In this document: positions 11,015 through 21,354 of the stretch, piece by piece
Position numbering within the stretch: position 1 is the stretch's first letter
How the letters are laid out: each line of letters begins with the position of its first letter
Assembly: GCA_022749755.1 (NCBI GenBank)
Contig: CM040450.1
Location: forward strand, 8,826,913-8,890,912
Source: Azadirachta indica
Taxonomy: Eukaryota; Streptophyta; Magnoliopsida; Sapindales; Meliaceae
Length of the DNA stretch: 64,000 bases
Direction: 5' to 3'
Notes under the pieces: generated by a model
The model's database searches: none
What the model was told of the DNA's origin: nothing
The model's input: the letters and a program-made list of their open reading frames with translations, nothing else
Made by a program: the position numbers and the translations under genes

Positions 11015-13105
11015 AATTTTATCATGGAAAGCACGAACACTCTTTTCAAAGAATAGTAAAAATGAAAACTAGAGTTTGTAATGAATTAGATGTATGATTT
11101 ACAAAGATAAGCTCAAATTCAAAAATATAAAACAAAGTTTTTCAAGTATGCTAAAACTTGTTTCAAATGCGTTTACACTATTACTTATAGTAAAATATTA
11201 AAAACTAGCCGTTAAGAATAGAAAATCTAAGCTTTTAGAATTTTGGTCGATCAAAAATGACCATTCAATCAACCAAACGGGAAAATTCAGCTAAATAGAT
11301 GTTCAAATTCAACTGGCCAAATTCGATGCCCATTCTAAGTATTGTTCATCAGTTCTGTTGAACCTACTGGATTAGTTTACATGAATCGAATTGAAAACCA
11401 AAAAGTGAACAGGTTTTGACCAAGATTGACTTTTTAATTAAAACATTGTGGACCACTCAGTTGAACCAAGTAGAAAACTCACTTTATATAGAGTTCATAA
11501 TGTATACAGTTAAGTCTATCCCTGGTTGCAGTTTTAATTTAGTCCTTCAAAAACCTATGGCTAATTTTTCCACATTCAAAATATTCACATTAAAATTATA
11601 TAACTATAAGATTTTTGAAAAATATTAAAGGCTTTTGTTTTGATAAAAGAAAAAATATATTTTGAGCATTTAAATGCAAATCAATAATCATTTTAAAGAA
11701 ACATTACAATTATAATTATCTACCTAAAAATGTATAACTTTACTCCACATTGATGCTTTGATTTTGGATATTCTTTGAATCATCACAATTGTATTCTAAT
11801 TCTTTGTATTAAAAATCTCACAACAAATACTACAAGTAGAATTTACTTAATAATAGATATCAATATTTCTTATTATCAAAATAATAACTTATAAGCCTTA
11901 GGACTGACATCAAAGACCGCTAGGTCATTAGACACGTTATAAGATTTCAACATTATGACTTCTAAAATACCTGGTGATCATCGAAGGACATAGTGGCTTG
12001 ACTCCTTACAATTAAGATTTAAGGGTTCAAAAGCTCAATCTAGAATCAAGGGCCCAACTGTCTAAAATTCAACGAGTGTTTTTCAAAGCTTAGTTAGCAT
12101 AGCAACTAATGAAAATTTGCCACATCAATTAACTGGAATTTTTAATAATTATTATTATTATTTGGATTTATTTATTAGTAGTAAACATAATTTTTGTGGT
12201 AATAGTCAAAGAAATTACCTGAGGCCATATTATTGAGCTTCAATAAGTGGCTTTTGGTTATTAGCTTATTTGTAGGCATAATTTGTATTTAAAATTTATA
12301 GTTGAATAATTATTTTATTCTATTTACAATCATCGAGGATTAAGGATTTTGATTTAACAAAGAATTGACTAACAGGTATTTTATAACGAATAAGATTCTA
12401 TATGAGTAAGAAGGACACTTAAGTGATAAATATATCAAATTATTGTAGAAGTTTATTCTCGTTCTTTCAAAAAAAAAAAAAAGATTTTGATCAATCAAAC
12501 AATATTTCTAAGGACAAATTCAAGGCCAATAGTTCAATTTGTTTATTGGTTTACTAAAATATATTAGAATTACATTATTAGATCAGGGTAAAAACGTTAA
12601 AAGATTAGAATTTCAAAGAATATCCAAAAATTTTAAGAAATTACATAGTTTTATTTAATTTTGGGTTTTAATATGTTAAACTAAACATCTGAAGGAAAAT
12701 TTCAAAACTTGTTTATCCCTGAAGGATTTTGATATGTATAATTTTGAATGATATAAAATTAAGGTTTTTAATATTATTTCAATTTTTCATGTTATGATAA
12801 AATTTTGAATGTTACAAGTACTTATCTCTTTAAATACTGAAAGCTTAATTTAAAATTGATAATGGCAAGAATGTGTTGTTTTTCTAATATTCTATAATTT
12901 TGAATTTCTGTTGCATATTAATTGTTAATTGTTTAAGTACACAAATTTTCCCTCTTGATTGCCTAATTGTACTTTCATGTTAAAGGCCGGTTGTATTTGT
13001 AAAATGAGACAACTATCTATTTAATTAATCATGCTTTAAATGAGTTGGTGAATATAAGAGCTTCAATTACAGGTGCCTATCATTTATTAAACTCATAACA
13101 CAAGT
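11015..13105. repeat. Repeat X, copy A1 (AT-rich, no gene)
   Basis: About 2.1 kb, more than 70 % AT by eye, present four times in the window: here, 24350-27390, 41480-43910 and 57130-59997, always on the right of a MULE copy. It ends at the shared words aactcataaca(c/t)aagt. No coding frame is conserved between copies. It could be the long non-coding end of the MULE or a separate older repeat carried along with it. Its first about 0.4 kb is deleted in this copy. Confidence 0.65.
12297..12355. repeat. Single copy of the 72-bp repeat in X
   Basis: One partial unit starting tatagttgaataattatttt. The homologous site has 1.8 copies at 26497-26625 and 2.8 copies at 59299-59500, so this is the unexpanded state; unit 2 has the same state at 43103-43161. 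Confidence 0.6.
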
Positions 13106-13683
13106 TCCACTTATTTATTATTTATCTCATATACATACATACACACATACAGATATATATATATATATCTAAATATATTTATTTCTACTAAGTTTATATC
13201 ACGTAATCTTGATGTCATCGGAATTCTTATCCTTTTCTGTCAAAAATTTGCCTTTTATGTCATCTTTGTTGAGAAGTTCTTAATCATAACAAATACAAGC
13301 GCGCCGCCCCATAATGTTCCAAGGAGTAGAAAAGAAATTAATTTTATTAATTATCTTTTACAAGCACATTGATCATATAGAAGCGTGTGTTGGATGAGTT
13401 ATATATTTTTAATAATAAAATAACAACTTAATTGAATCCAAAGTCATCAACAGTGGACTTAAGCGAAATCCGGAAATCGCAACAACATAAGTTGTGTGGG
13501 AATTACTATGTATAAATTTATTTTGTTAATTGTTTTAACTGCATTAGCTGGCTAAGTGGAAATATTGCAAAACTCTTGTTTCAGCCACCAAAATCTTCCT
13601 ATTATATCTCTATTCTCTATCGTATTAAGTCACTTCTAGTTAAAGAGGCCAACCAGTCCATATTTGTTGGTTTAATATTACAG
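13106..13683 (+). promoter_or_regulatory. Upstream region of the intact subtilase gene
   Basis: No gene in this stretch. It holds a short tandem run of CATA/CACA and (TA)n at 13131-13165 and otherwise AT-rich DNA. It is nearly identical to 43911-44502 in front of the second subtilase copy, so both copies share the proximal promoter. No particular transcription-factor site can be claimed. Confidence 0.4.
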
Positions 13684-13692
13684 TATATATAT
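13684..13692 (+). promoter_or_regulatory. TATA box candidate for the subtilase gene
   Basis: TATATATAT about 85 bases before the ATG at 13771. This leaves room for a leader of about 50 bases, normal for plant genes. The copy at 44503-44511 is identical. Confidence 0.5.
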
Positions 13693-13770
13693 GAGCATTT
13701 GGAAGTGGGATTATCAAATTCGTAGTCTTTGTTGGAGAAAAAGAGAATTGGTTGACAATTCAACTTCAAC

Positions 13771-16017
13771 ATGGTGGCGATTATCATTCGTCTCATTTTC
13801 GCCTTTGCTATCTCTATCTCTCCAACGTTAGCTGTGGCCACAATTAGCAATGAAACTGAAATAGATAGCGATAGCTTACAAACATACATTGTCTATGTGA
13901 GGAAGCCAACGAATATATCTTCCACGAAATTAGATTTAGATAGTTGGTATCATTCATTCTTGCCAGTTAGTAACTCCAACACGACCGCAAATATGCAACG
14001 GCGCATGTTGTATTGCTACAAGAATGTAGCTACAGGTTTTGCTGCGAAGCTGACTGCAAAGGAAGTGAAGGCCATGGAAAAGAAAAAGGGTTTTATCTCT
14101 GCCCATGTTGAAAGAATACTGCCTCTTCATACAACGCACAGTCCTAACTTCTTGGGTTTGAATCAAAATTTCGGATTTTGGAAAGAATCAAATCTAGGCA
14201 AAGGAATTATTATTGGAGTTTTGGACTCCGGAATAACACCTGGTCATCCTTCATTCAATGATGAAGGAATGCCTCTACCACCAGCAAAATGGAAAGGGAA
14301 ATGTGAATTTCGTGGGGCTGTTTGTAATAATAAGCTAATTGGTGCAAGAAATTTCGAGGAAGACGGCGTGGGCGAACCACCAATTGATCCAGGAGGGCAT
14401 GGAACCCACACGGCAAGCACTGCAGCCGGTAATTTCGTGAAAGGTGCCAATGTATTGGGCCTGGCAAATGGCACCGCAGTTGGCATGGCCCCTTTAGCTC
14501 ACTTGGCAATATATAAAGTTTGTGGCAGCGGTGTTTGTAATGAGAGTAGGATTTTATGTGCAATGGATACTGCTGTCGAAGATGGTGTTGATATACTTTC
14601 GGTTTCACTTGGTGCCGAGAGCCGACCTTTCCATGCCGACGCAATTGCACTGGGTGCATTTGGTGCCATTCAAAAGGGTGTTTTTGTGAGCTGTTCAGCA
14701 GGGAATCGAGGTCCATTTCCGAAAACTTTATCTAATGAAGCTCCGTGGATTTTTACCGTAGGAGCAAGCACAATTGACAGAAGCGTGGTAGCATCAGCAC
14801 AACTTGGAAATCACACAACATATGATGGTGAATCCCTTTTCCAGCCCAAAGATTTTCCATCAAAGCAATGGCCTCTTGTTTATGCTGGCGCTAATGGTAA
14901 TCAATCATCAGCAGAATGCTTACCAGGATCACTAATCCATAGTAATGTTGAAGGCAAAGTAGTACTATGCGAGTTTGGCGCAGCCAAAACAACTGACATG
15001 GGAAAAGAAGTAAAGGCTGCTGGTGGTGTTGCCGTGATTATCATGAATAACGTGTTTAAAGGTGACCAAACTTTCGCTGATCCTCATGTACTTCCGGCAA
15101 CTCATGTAAGTTTTTCAGCCGGAGAGAGCATTAAAGCCTACATAAAATCAACACCTTCACCAACTGTTGCAATTATATTTAAAGGAAATGTAATTGGCAA
15201 GAAATCCGCTCCAGAGGTTGCATCTTTCTCTTCAAGAGGGCCTAACAGAGAAAGTCCCGGAATCTTAAAGCCAGATATTATTGGACCCGGTGTGAGCATT
15301 TTAGCTGCTTGGCCAACTTCCCTAGAAAACGGGACAAATATTTCGAAATCAACATTTGCCATGAAATCAGGCACCTCAATGTCTTGCCCGCATCTTAGTG
15401 GTATTGCAGCCTTGCTTAAAAGCGTCCACCCTGATTGGTCACCTGCTGCTATTAAATCTGCCATTATGACTACTGCTGATATAGTAAACCTTGAGGGCAA
15501 GCCAATTGTTGACCAAAACCATCTTCCAGCAGATATGTTTGCAATGGGTGCAGGTCATGTTAACCCATCAAGAGCTACTAATCCAGGGCTTATTTACGAT
15601 ATTCAACCTGATGATTACGTTCCTTATTTGTGTGGCTTCAATTACACAGACGACCAGATGCACGAAATTGTGGATTACGATGTGCAGTGCTCAAAGGTGT
15701 CAAGCATAGCTCAAGCAGAGCTAAATTATCCTTCATTTTCTATCATATTAGGCACTACTCCTCAAACATACAACAGAACAGTAACAAACGTTGGCCAAGC
15801 TAACTCATCCTATGTTCATCAAATTGTTGCACTAGAAGGAGTACAAGTGAGTGTTAAACCTGATAAAATTTCTTTTACCAGCACTAGCCAAAAGGTAACA
15901 TACTCTGTGACTTTTACTAAAAGTCAAACTACTAATGCAAACGTTTCCCAAGGATATCTCAGTTGGATCTCTACTCAACATACTGTTAGGAGCCCGATTG
16001 TAGTCTCTTTCGAATGA
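13771..16017 (+). CDS. Intact subtilisin-like serine protease (plant subtilase, SBT1-like)
   Basis: Intronless 748-residue protein, the usual size for secreted plant subtilases (family S8, pyrolysin type). Residues 1-23 form a signal peptide; 38-121 the I9 propeptide (TYIVYV to LPLHTTHSP); then the S8 catalytic domain with Asp152 (DSG), His210 (GGHGTHTAS), oxyanion Asn312 (SAGNRGP) and Ser536 (GTSMSCPH). A protease-associated insert lies at about 350-465 and a fibronectin-III-like C-terminal domain at about 645-746. It would be secreted and self-processed; the substrate is unknown. The start is chosen because an in-frame TGA lies shortly upstream and the signal peptide follows at once. Arg313 replaces the nearly invariant Ser of AGNSGP beside the oxyanion Asn, which may affect activity. 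The gene ends 1.1 kb from, and faces, the P450 remnant. Confidence 0.95.
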   Translation: MVAIIIRLIFAFAISISPTLAVATISNETEIDSDSLQTYIVYVRKPTNISSTKLDLDSWYHSFLPVSNSNTTANMQRRMLYCYKNVATGFAAKLTAKEVKAMEKKKGFISAHVERILPLHTTHSPNFLGLNQNFGFWKESNLGKGIIIGVLDSGITPGHPSFNDEGMPLPPAKWKGKCEFRGAVCNNKLIGARNFEEDGVGEPPIDPGGHGTHTASTAAGNFVKGANVLGLANGTAVGMAPLAHLAIYKVCGSGVCNESRILCAMDTAVEDGVDILSVSLGAESRPFHADAIALGAFGAIQKGVFVSCSAGNRGPFPKTLSNEAPWIFTVGASTIDRSVVASAQLGNHTTYDGESLFQPKDFPSKQWPLVYAGANGNQSSAECLPGSLIHSNVEGKVVLCEFGAAKTTDMGKEVKAAGGVAVIIMNNVFKGDQTFADPHVLPATHVSFSAGESIKAYIKSTPSPTVAIIFKGNVIGKKSAPEVASFSSRGPNRESPGILKPDIIGPGVSILAAWPTSLENGTNISKSTFAMKSGTSMSCPHLSGIAALLKSVHPDWSPAAIKSAIMTTADIVNLEGKPIVDQNHLPADMFAMGAGHVNPSRATNPGLIYDIQPDDYVPYLCGFNYTDDQMHEIVDYDVQCSKVSSIAQAELNYPSFSIILGTTPQTYNRTVTNVGQANSSYVHQIVALEGVQVSVKPDKISFTSTSQKVTYSVTFTKSQTTNANVSQGYLSWISTQHTVRSPIVVSFE

Positions 16018-17120
16018 CGAATATGTATGTGCTTAGGGTTTTCGAAAGTGCGGTGGAGACTTAAAATTCATATAACCATGATTGTTTGGTTTAGCCTTGT
16101 AATTTCATATTAATTTATCTAAAATAATTGAAGGTGATAAGCATGCGTCTTATTATTGAAATGTAAGATCTTATGATGTTCTTTTGTTTCAGTTTTCCTC
16201 CTTTCTACAAACAAAAATATAGAAGCAAGAACTCGCTCGTAGGTAGAATATATTAAAAAAATAATCGGTAAAGAAAAATATTTTATTAAAAATAAATAAT
16301 GAATAAATTCATTGCCTAAATAAAATTACAATAATGCTAGAAATACATTCATTTTACACAAACTGTTGCAATATAATATTAGTTAATCAAAGCAAAAAAT
16401 TAATCTAATTAATCAGAATATAATATATAGGCAACATGAGAATCTTACTATTATATCGCATCAACACTTGTTCAGTGGTTTGTATATAGAATTTACATTA
16501 TTATATTATCTATAGATTTATTGAAATATTTAAGTAATATTGATTGAATTGTTTATCTATTTTATTGAAAACTATTTTTTCCATGGTTTTAAAACTAAAA
16601 GTAATTTTATTTTAATATCAATTTATAATTTATAAAATAGTTTTATTGTGCTAATGTATTTTCTAAAATAAAATATTTTATTTTAATTAAACGACGCTTT
16701 TAAATTATTTTTATACTGTACAGATTAGTTTTTTTTCTTTTTGTTTTTTCAAATAAAAGTAATGACAAGATGTTATGATTTATTTTTATGTTATTGACAA
16801 AAGCAACCCGTACAAAGAAAGCAACTAGTACAAAACCAACTGCAAATGCAAGAATTTGATGTATGCTAGCCATTACTCTTGTTCTCACTTCTCATTTGAA
16901 TCTTTATATTTATTGTTGAGTCACTTCATTAATGCTCAAATTGTATCACAAGATTGCCTTATTGATATAAACAAAAGAATATGATCATCTTTTCCTTCTT
17001 TTTCTTTTTTTTTTTTTGGACTCTCTCCATTATGGCAACAAAAGAATCTGACTATAGGTAACTTTTTTTCTTAGAAAATTGTGAATAAGTACATCTGGAT
17101 ATTCCTAATAATTTCAGAAC
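16018..17120. other. Intergenic, subtilase 3' side to P450 3' end
   Basis: AT-rich spacer between two convergent genes; no frame of interest. It should contain both 3' UTRs. AATAAT-type near-upstream elements occur about 110 bases behind the subtilase stop, but plant poly(A) signals are too loose to fix a site. Matches 46838-47914 in unit 2. Confidence 0.5.
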
Positions 17121-18200
17121 TTACCTTGGAGAAGATGAAACGAATGAGGTTTTAGGCTTTCGTTGACTCAATCTCATGTATAAACGCTGCAACAACAATA
17201 ATATGTTAGGACCAACTCATACTTTAAATGAATAGGAATTAAACACCAGTGGTTATTGGAAAGAAAAAAAAAATCACATTGTTGTTTTGGAAAACATGAA
17301 ATTTATAAATGCAGAGACTATGAATATGTAAATTTTATATTCAAGTCATCTTAAAGCCAGAGCTAGTTTGTCTTACATTCGTAGTGTGTATTGTCGCCCC
17401 GGTAGTCATGTTGATGTTCTGATCAGGAACTAGTTCAAAGTTCATACTGCAAGAATATCGTGAGAGCAACAATAGCCTCTAGCAGTGCAAACTGATCTCC
17501 AACACACTTCCGTGGCCCTCTAATGAAAGGAATGAATCTGCAGCAAACGTTTTGCCAAATTAGCTGCATGCAACTAATGATTTGCAGGAAAGTAAGAGAA
17601 TTAGATCTATTATTTTGGTCGAAAACAGAGCCATATTTCCATGAATTGAGCACCAAATAGAAGGCAAGAAATCAACTGAATGTTGGAAAATACAAACACC
17701 TAAAATCAATAATTTATTCATTAGGTACCGGACCTTCCAAGTCAAATCTTTCTGGCCAAAACTCTTCCGCTCTATCCTAAACCTTGTCATATCACCATAA
17801 AAGAATAATTAATACAGGACAGTTGAAGCAACATAACTAATATAAGAAAATGGACAAAACCAATTATTCTTAAATCAATTAGGCCTTTTTCCCAACCAAA
17901 TGAAATGGTTTTATGGATAGTTTTCTCATTTCACTCCTATGTTAAAATTCTCAAACAATAATATGTTAACATACTTGACTTTCTTCTTTTTCTTTTCATA
18001 CTTTCAACAACATTTATAAGATGTTTCTCTAAAATCACAATACAAAGTAACACCAATAGCTTTTCAAACAATAATTTAATTAAACAAATGATGTTAAACC
18101 AACAAAATTGGAGATTGTAAACTGAAATCATTATATCTTGACCAACATTAACCTTGTAATTTCCAGGGAGAACATTGGCAACTTCAGCTCTTCTTATGAA
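17121..18200 (-). pseudogene. CYP97C-like P450 pseudogene, 3' exons (unit 1)
   Basis: Four exons of a carotenoid epsilon-ring hydroxylase-type P450 (CYP97C, LUT1 family; plastid, lutein synthesis). Read leftwards: a partial exon (18113-18200; [17 protein letters not shown]) cut at its 5' side by MULE-B and lacking its donor; 17700-17782 (RAEEFWPERFDLEGPVPNE), with TAG for the first Trp and TAA after PNE; 17377-17537, heme-binding [13 protein letters not shown] with the ligand Cys kept but a 2-bp deletion after FLQ; and 17121-17186 (LYMRLSQRKPK... stop). Splice sites of the last three exons are canonical. The gene continues at 27427-29628 beyond MULE-B. Confidence 0.82.
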
Positions 18201-18305
18201 AGGTTAGTAGATATAATACGGCTAAAATTGGAGAAAATTGGAGAGTGCAATGTTTGTCGACCTGGGGAGAGAATTTCGAGTTCTGTTGAACTCAAAAGTA
18301 GAACT

Positions 18306-18483
18306 CGAAAGTGGGCAAGCTTTCGCCCTCCTCGAAAGTAACTTTCAAGTAAGGCAAAATTGGCCATGCTCGAAAGTCATTTTTGAGTAGAATGAAAGAA
18401 AGTTCTCCATTCTCGAAAGTAAGTTTCTGAGCATACCTAATATTAGTTTCAAGTTACACTTTCGAGTAAGGTGGTAACTTTCG
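18306..18483. repeat. Terminal cluster of CGAAAGT motifs in MULE-B
   Basis: Six exact hits in 178 bp: CGAAAGT at 18306, 18333, 18371 and 18414, and its complement ACTTTCG at 18458 and 18477, with several one-mismatch copies between and around them, many extended to CTCGAAAGT. Recurrent, two-orientation short motifs at an element end are typical of subterminal transposase-binding sites; that role is inferred. Confidence 0.7.
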
Positions 18484-18637
18484 AGTTGGGCAAATTTTCT
18501 GCCTACATTCGAGTTAAACTTTCCAGTTGACAAAAACTTGATTCTAGATAGATGCACTATTATATTAAGTAATGAAAACTAGTAATTGTGGTTGTTTTAT
18601 AGTTGATTAACTATTGTTTCTTGTTTTTGGAGCAATT

Positions 18638-20499
18638 ATGGAGTTGCCGATTACGATAGTTACTTGGTTAAGAGGTTTTTAGGAACGTACTCCGAACGAT
18701 GGTGAGGTTTACATTGGTGGCGAGTTGATGCCCTTTTGTGTGGATCGAGACATAATGTACGAACACTTTATCCAGATTGTGTATATTGGATATGAGATTA
18801 ATCCAGCTGAGGAAGCTTTAAAGCGAAAGCGATCTTTCTTGACTATGCACAAGTATTGCGAATGCCTCAAACGCCAGTGTCTATTGATATTGAATCCAAT
18901 TTTTACACCTTTATGCATGTTAATAATGCAGATTTTATTAATGTGAGAGGTCATTGTTACCTGTATCTGACCAAGGAATACGTTAGTGGTTGAGACTAAT
19001 CTAGGCCATACGATTTTTAGCATCGAAGCACATGGGGAGTTACCATGCCTCTATTTAGGTCGTCTAGTGGGAGTAATCAGCACATTGATACAATTCCTAC
19101 AATGTTGTTAGAATAGGCATAGTTCAACAATGAATTTAATTGCGTAGATGCAAGGGCTCGGTTTGAAGAATACAACTCTCCACTCATACAAGATAAAGAG
19201 CCACAAAATGTCAAGATAAATGCTCCCTGGCCTGAGGATTATGCGACTACTACAGACGAAGGCATTTCTCCTCCTTACCATAGATAGGAAAAACGACAAC
19301 ACGCTGAATATGAATATCATTGTGGAGGTAAGAACCTTGTTGATGATGAGGAATATGAGGCAATAAGAGATAATGGTACTTGTCGTACATACAAAAGTAG
19401 CTCAATGGTCGTTCCATCACCATCAAATTAATACATTTGGGCAATGCCTCCCATTCCACCATATACATCATGGCAAGTGATGCATTATCTAGTACTGCAT
19501 TTGGGGATGTATGTGTTGGACATATTTACAGAAAGAAATAAGAATTGCAAGATAGATTAAGCATGAAAGCCCTTAGGAACGACTTTCAGTTCAAGATTTG
19601 TAAGTCAGATACGACTCGTTTCATTGTGAAATGTGTTCAAAATGGTTGCAAATAGTGAGTATGGGCAACTAAGAATAACAACTATGCAAATTTCCATGTT
19701 ACTCGCATCAAAGCAATACGTACATGTCAGAATATGGTGTTGCAGGATGGGCACTGACAAACAAGTAGTCAGTTAATTGGGGAACTTATGAAAGACAAGT
19801 TTAGAGATATCAATCGAATTTACACTCCAAGAAATATTCAAGATGATATTCAGAGCGAATATAGGGTCTGTCGTTCTTACTCGAACACTTGGTACATTAA
19901 GAAGGTAGCCTTGTGGGTCGTTTATAGAGATTCGGTTGAGTCGTTTGAGGGACCATTTGTGTATTGTTGTGTGTTAAAGGATAAAAACCTGGCGACTATG
20001 ATGACAATTGAAATGGATGAAGAGGACTATTTCTTGTACTTTTTCATGGTGCTAAGGCCATGCATTCAAGGGTTTCGCAACACCATTTGGCCCATTATTG
20101 CCATTGACAGTATTTTTCTTAAGAATAAATATAGAGGTCGTTGACATAAGATCGAAGAAATACAGTTTCAAGTTCTCTGACATCCAACAACTACCATGCT
20201 CTAATGCTTTAGTTGTTTGTCGACATATTCATCTCTCTCATCACTCACTATGGTCGCGTTACTACAACAATGACACATGGTTCATAGCCTATGCGGACCC
20301 AACTCGACTGGTAATGATGTTAACTGAGTGGTTCCCGACAGTGTTTGAGGAATTAATGTCAATGCAATGTCAGGTTGCGTGTCGACCAAGGAAACAACAA
20401 TTCCCTTCTGCTGGGGGAATATGTGATTCGAAGAAGGTGTTCTCATTGTTTACAAGTTCGCCACAACTCTGCGACATGTTAGAATTTGATCCCGTTTAA
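18638..20499 (+). pseudogene. mudrA-like transposase remnant with core deleted (MULE-B, unit 1)
   Basis: Starts at an ATG (MELPITIVTWLRG) that the A copies have lost. N-terminal part to about 19010, middle part with stops, then the first piece of the MULE transposase domain (IAIDSIFLKNKY; the first catalytic Asp is present). At about 20131 the frame jumps directly to the SWIM-like segment (DIRSKKYSFKFSDIQQLPC). By comparison with 50962-51666 about 705 bp with the rest of the catalytic core is missing, the junction lying in AAATAT shared by both ends. The SWIM segment reads CSN where families have C-x-H. Confidence 0.83.
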
Positions 20500-20744
20500 C
20501 CTAAGGTAGTGAGTTTCATTTATGGTATGTCATTTCTGTTTGATTTACTTGTAGACATTCCGAATTTTGCGAAAATGTGATTGCTTCATGTTATACAAAC
20601 CATGTTTGATTTCATTATTTCATATGAAACTGTAGTGAATGTATGAATAATGTCAAAGTTGTTATAATTTCATATACATCCGCATATGTCTTTTTCAATT
20701 AATTTACTTGTAGACATTCCTAATTTGCCAACCTGTGATTCTAA

Positions 20745-20890
20745 AAAACTCGAAAGTACCCTTTTGAATATATAGGAATTATGCTTTACTCGAAAGTACA
20801 CATTCGATTAAGCATGAATTATGCTTTGCTCGAAAGTGTACATTAGAGTCAGCACTCAAAATTTCACTTGAAAGTACACTGTTGAGTGTT
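20745..20890. repeat. CGAAAGT palindrome block, MULE-B unit 1
   Basis: Degenerate inverted copies of CTCGAAAGT behind mudrA, matching 4083-4190 in MULE-A but more decayed (several copies read TTGAAAGT or ACTGTTGAG). Confidence 0.55.
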
Positions 20891-21354
20891 TATCAATTGC
20901 TTTGTTATTTCCCTAACCTCTTCAATTTTTTCAAAACACAAATAGATATAAAAAAAATCTACAAAAAATTAGATCAGAACTACAAAATATTTCACTAAGG
21001 TTAGAAAATTATTTGTTTATTAATCCATTCAATACAATATTATTGTTAAATAAGTAAAATAAATTCCCAATTATATCAATTTAATTACTTTTGGTTATGG
21101 AAGTTTATTTATGTTACCGCTGTTACCTATGTAAATAAATTTTGAATGAGGTTGACAAAATTACTTGTTCGATAATTTATTTTTTCGTTATTATTGTTAA
21201 TTTAGTAAATAATTTTCAATGAATATATATGTCCTAAGTATCCATCGATGTGCTTTTAAAAATATGTTGCACAATGGTTAAAGCAATAACTGAGAAAAGG
21301 GTATAAAATGCATAATTGACTTAAAACAATAAGTTATGAACATCAAAATCGAAC

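Noticed and set aside
13131..13175. CATA/TA simple-sequence run upstream of the subtilase as a possible regulatory array.
   Set aside because: Ordinary microsatellite, identical in both units, with no specific binding motif.
14255..14716. 153-codon open frame on the minus strand, with another at 14244-14486; repeated at 45075-45536 and 45064-45306.
   Set aside because: They lie antisense to the subtilase coding sequence, have biased composition and no recognisable domain. They are shadows of the real gene.
15138..15500. 120-codon minus-strand frame, also at 45958-46320.
   Set aside because: Antisense shadow of the subtilase catalytic Ser region.
16040..16050. CGAAAGTG word behind the subtilase stop, similar to the MULE motif.
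   Set aside because: Single occurrence; changed to CAAAAGTG in unit 2. Chance match.
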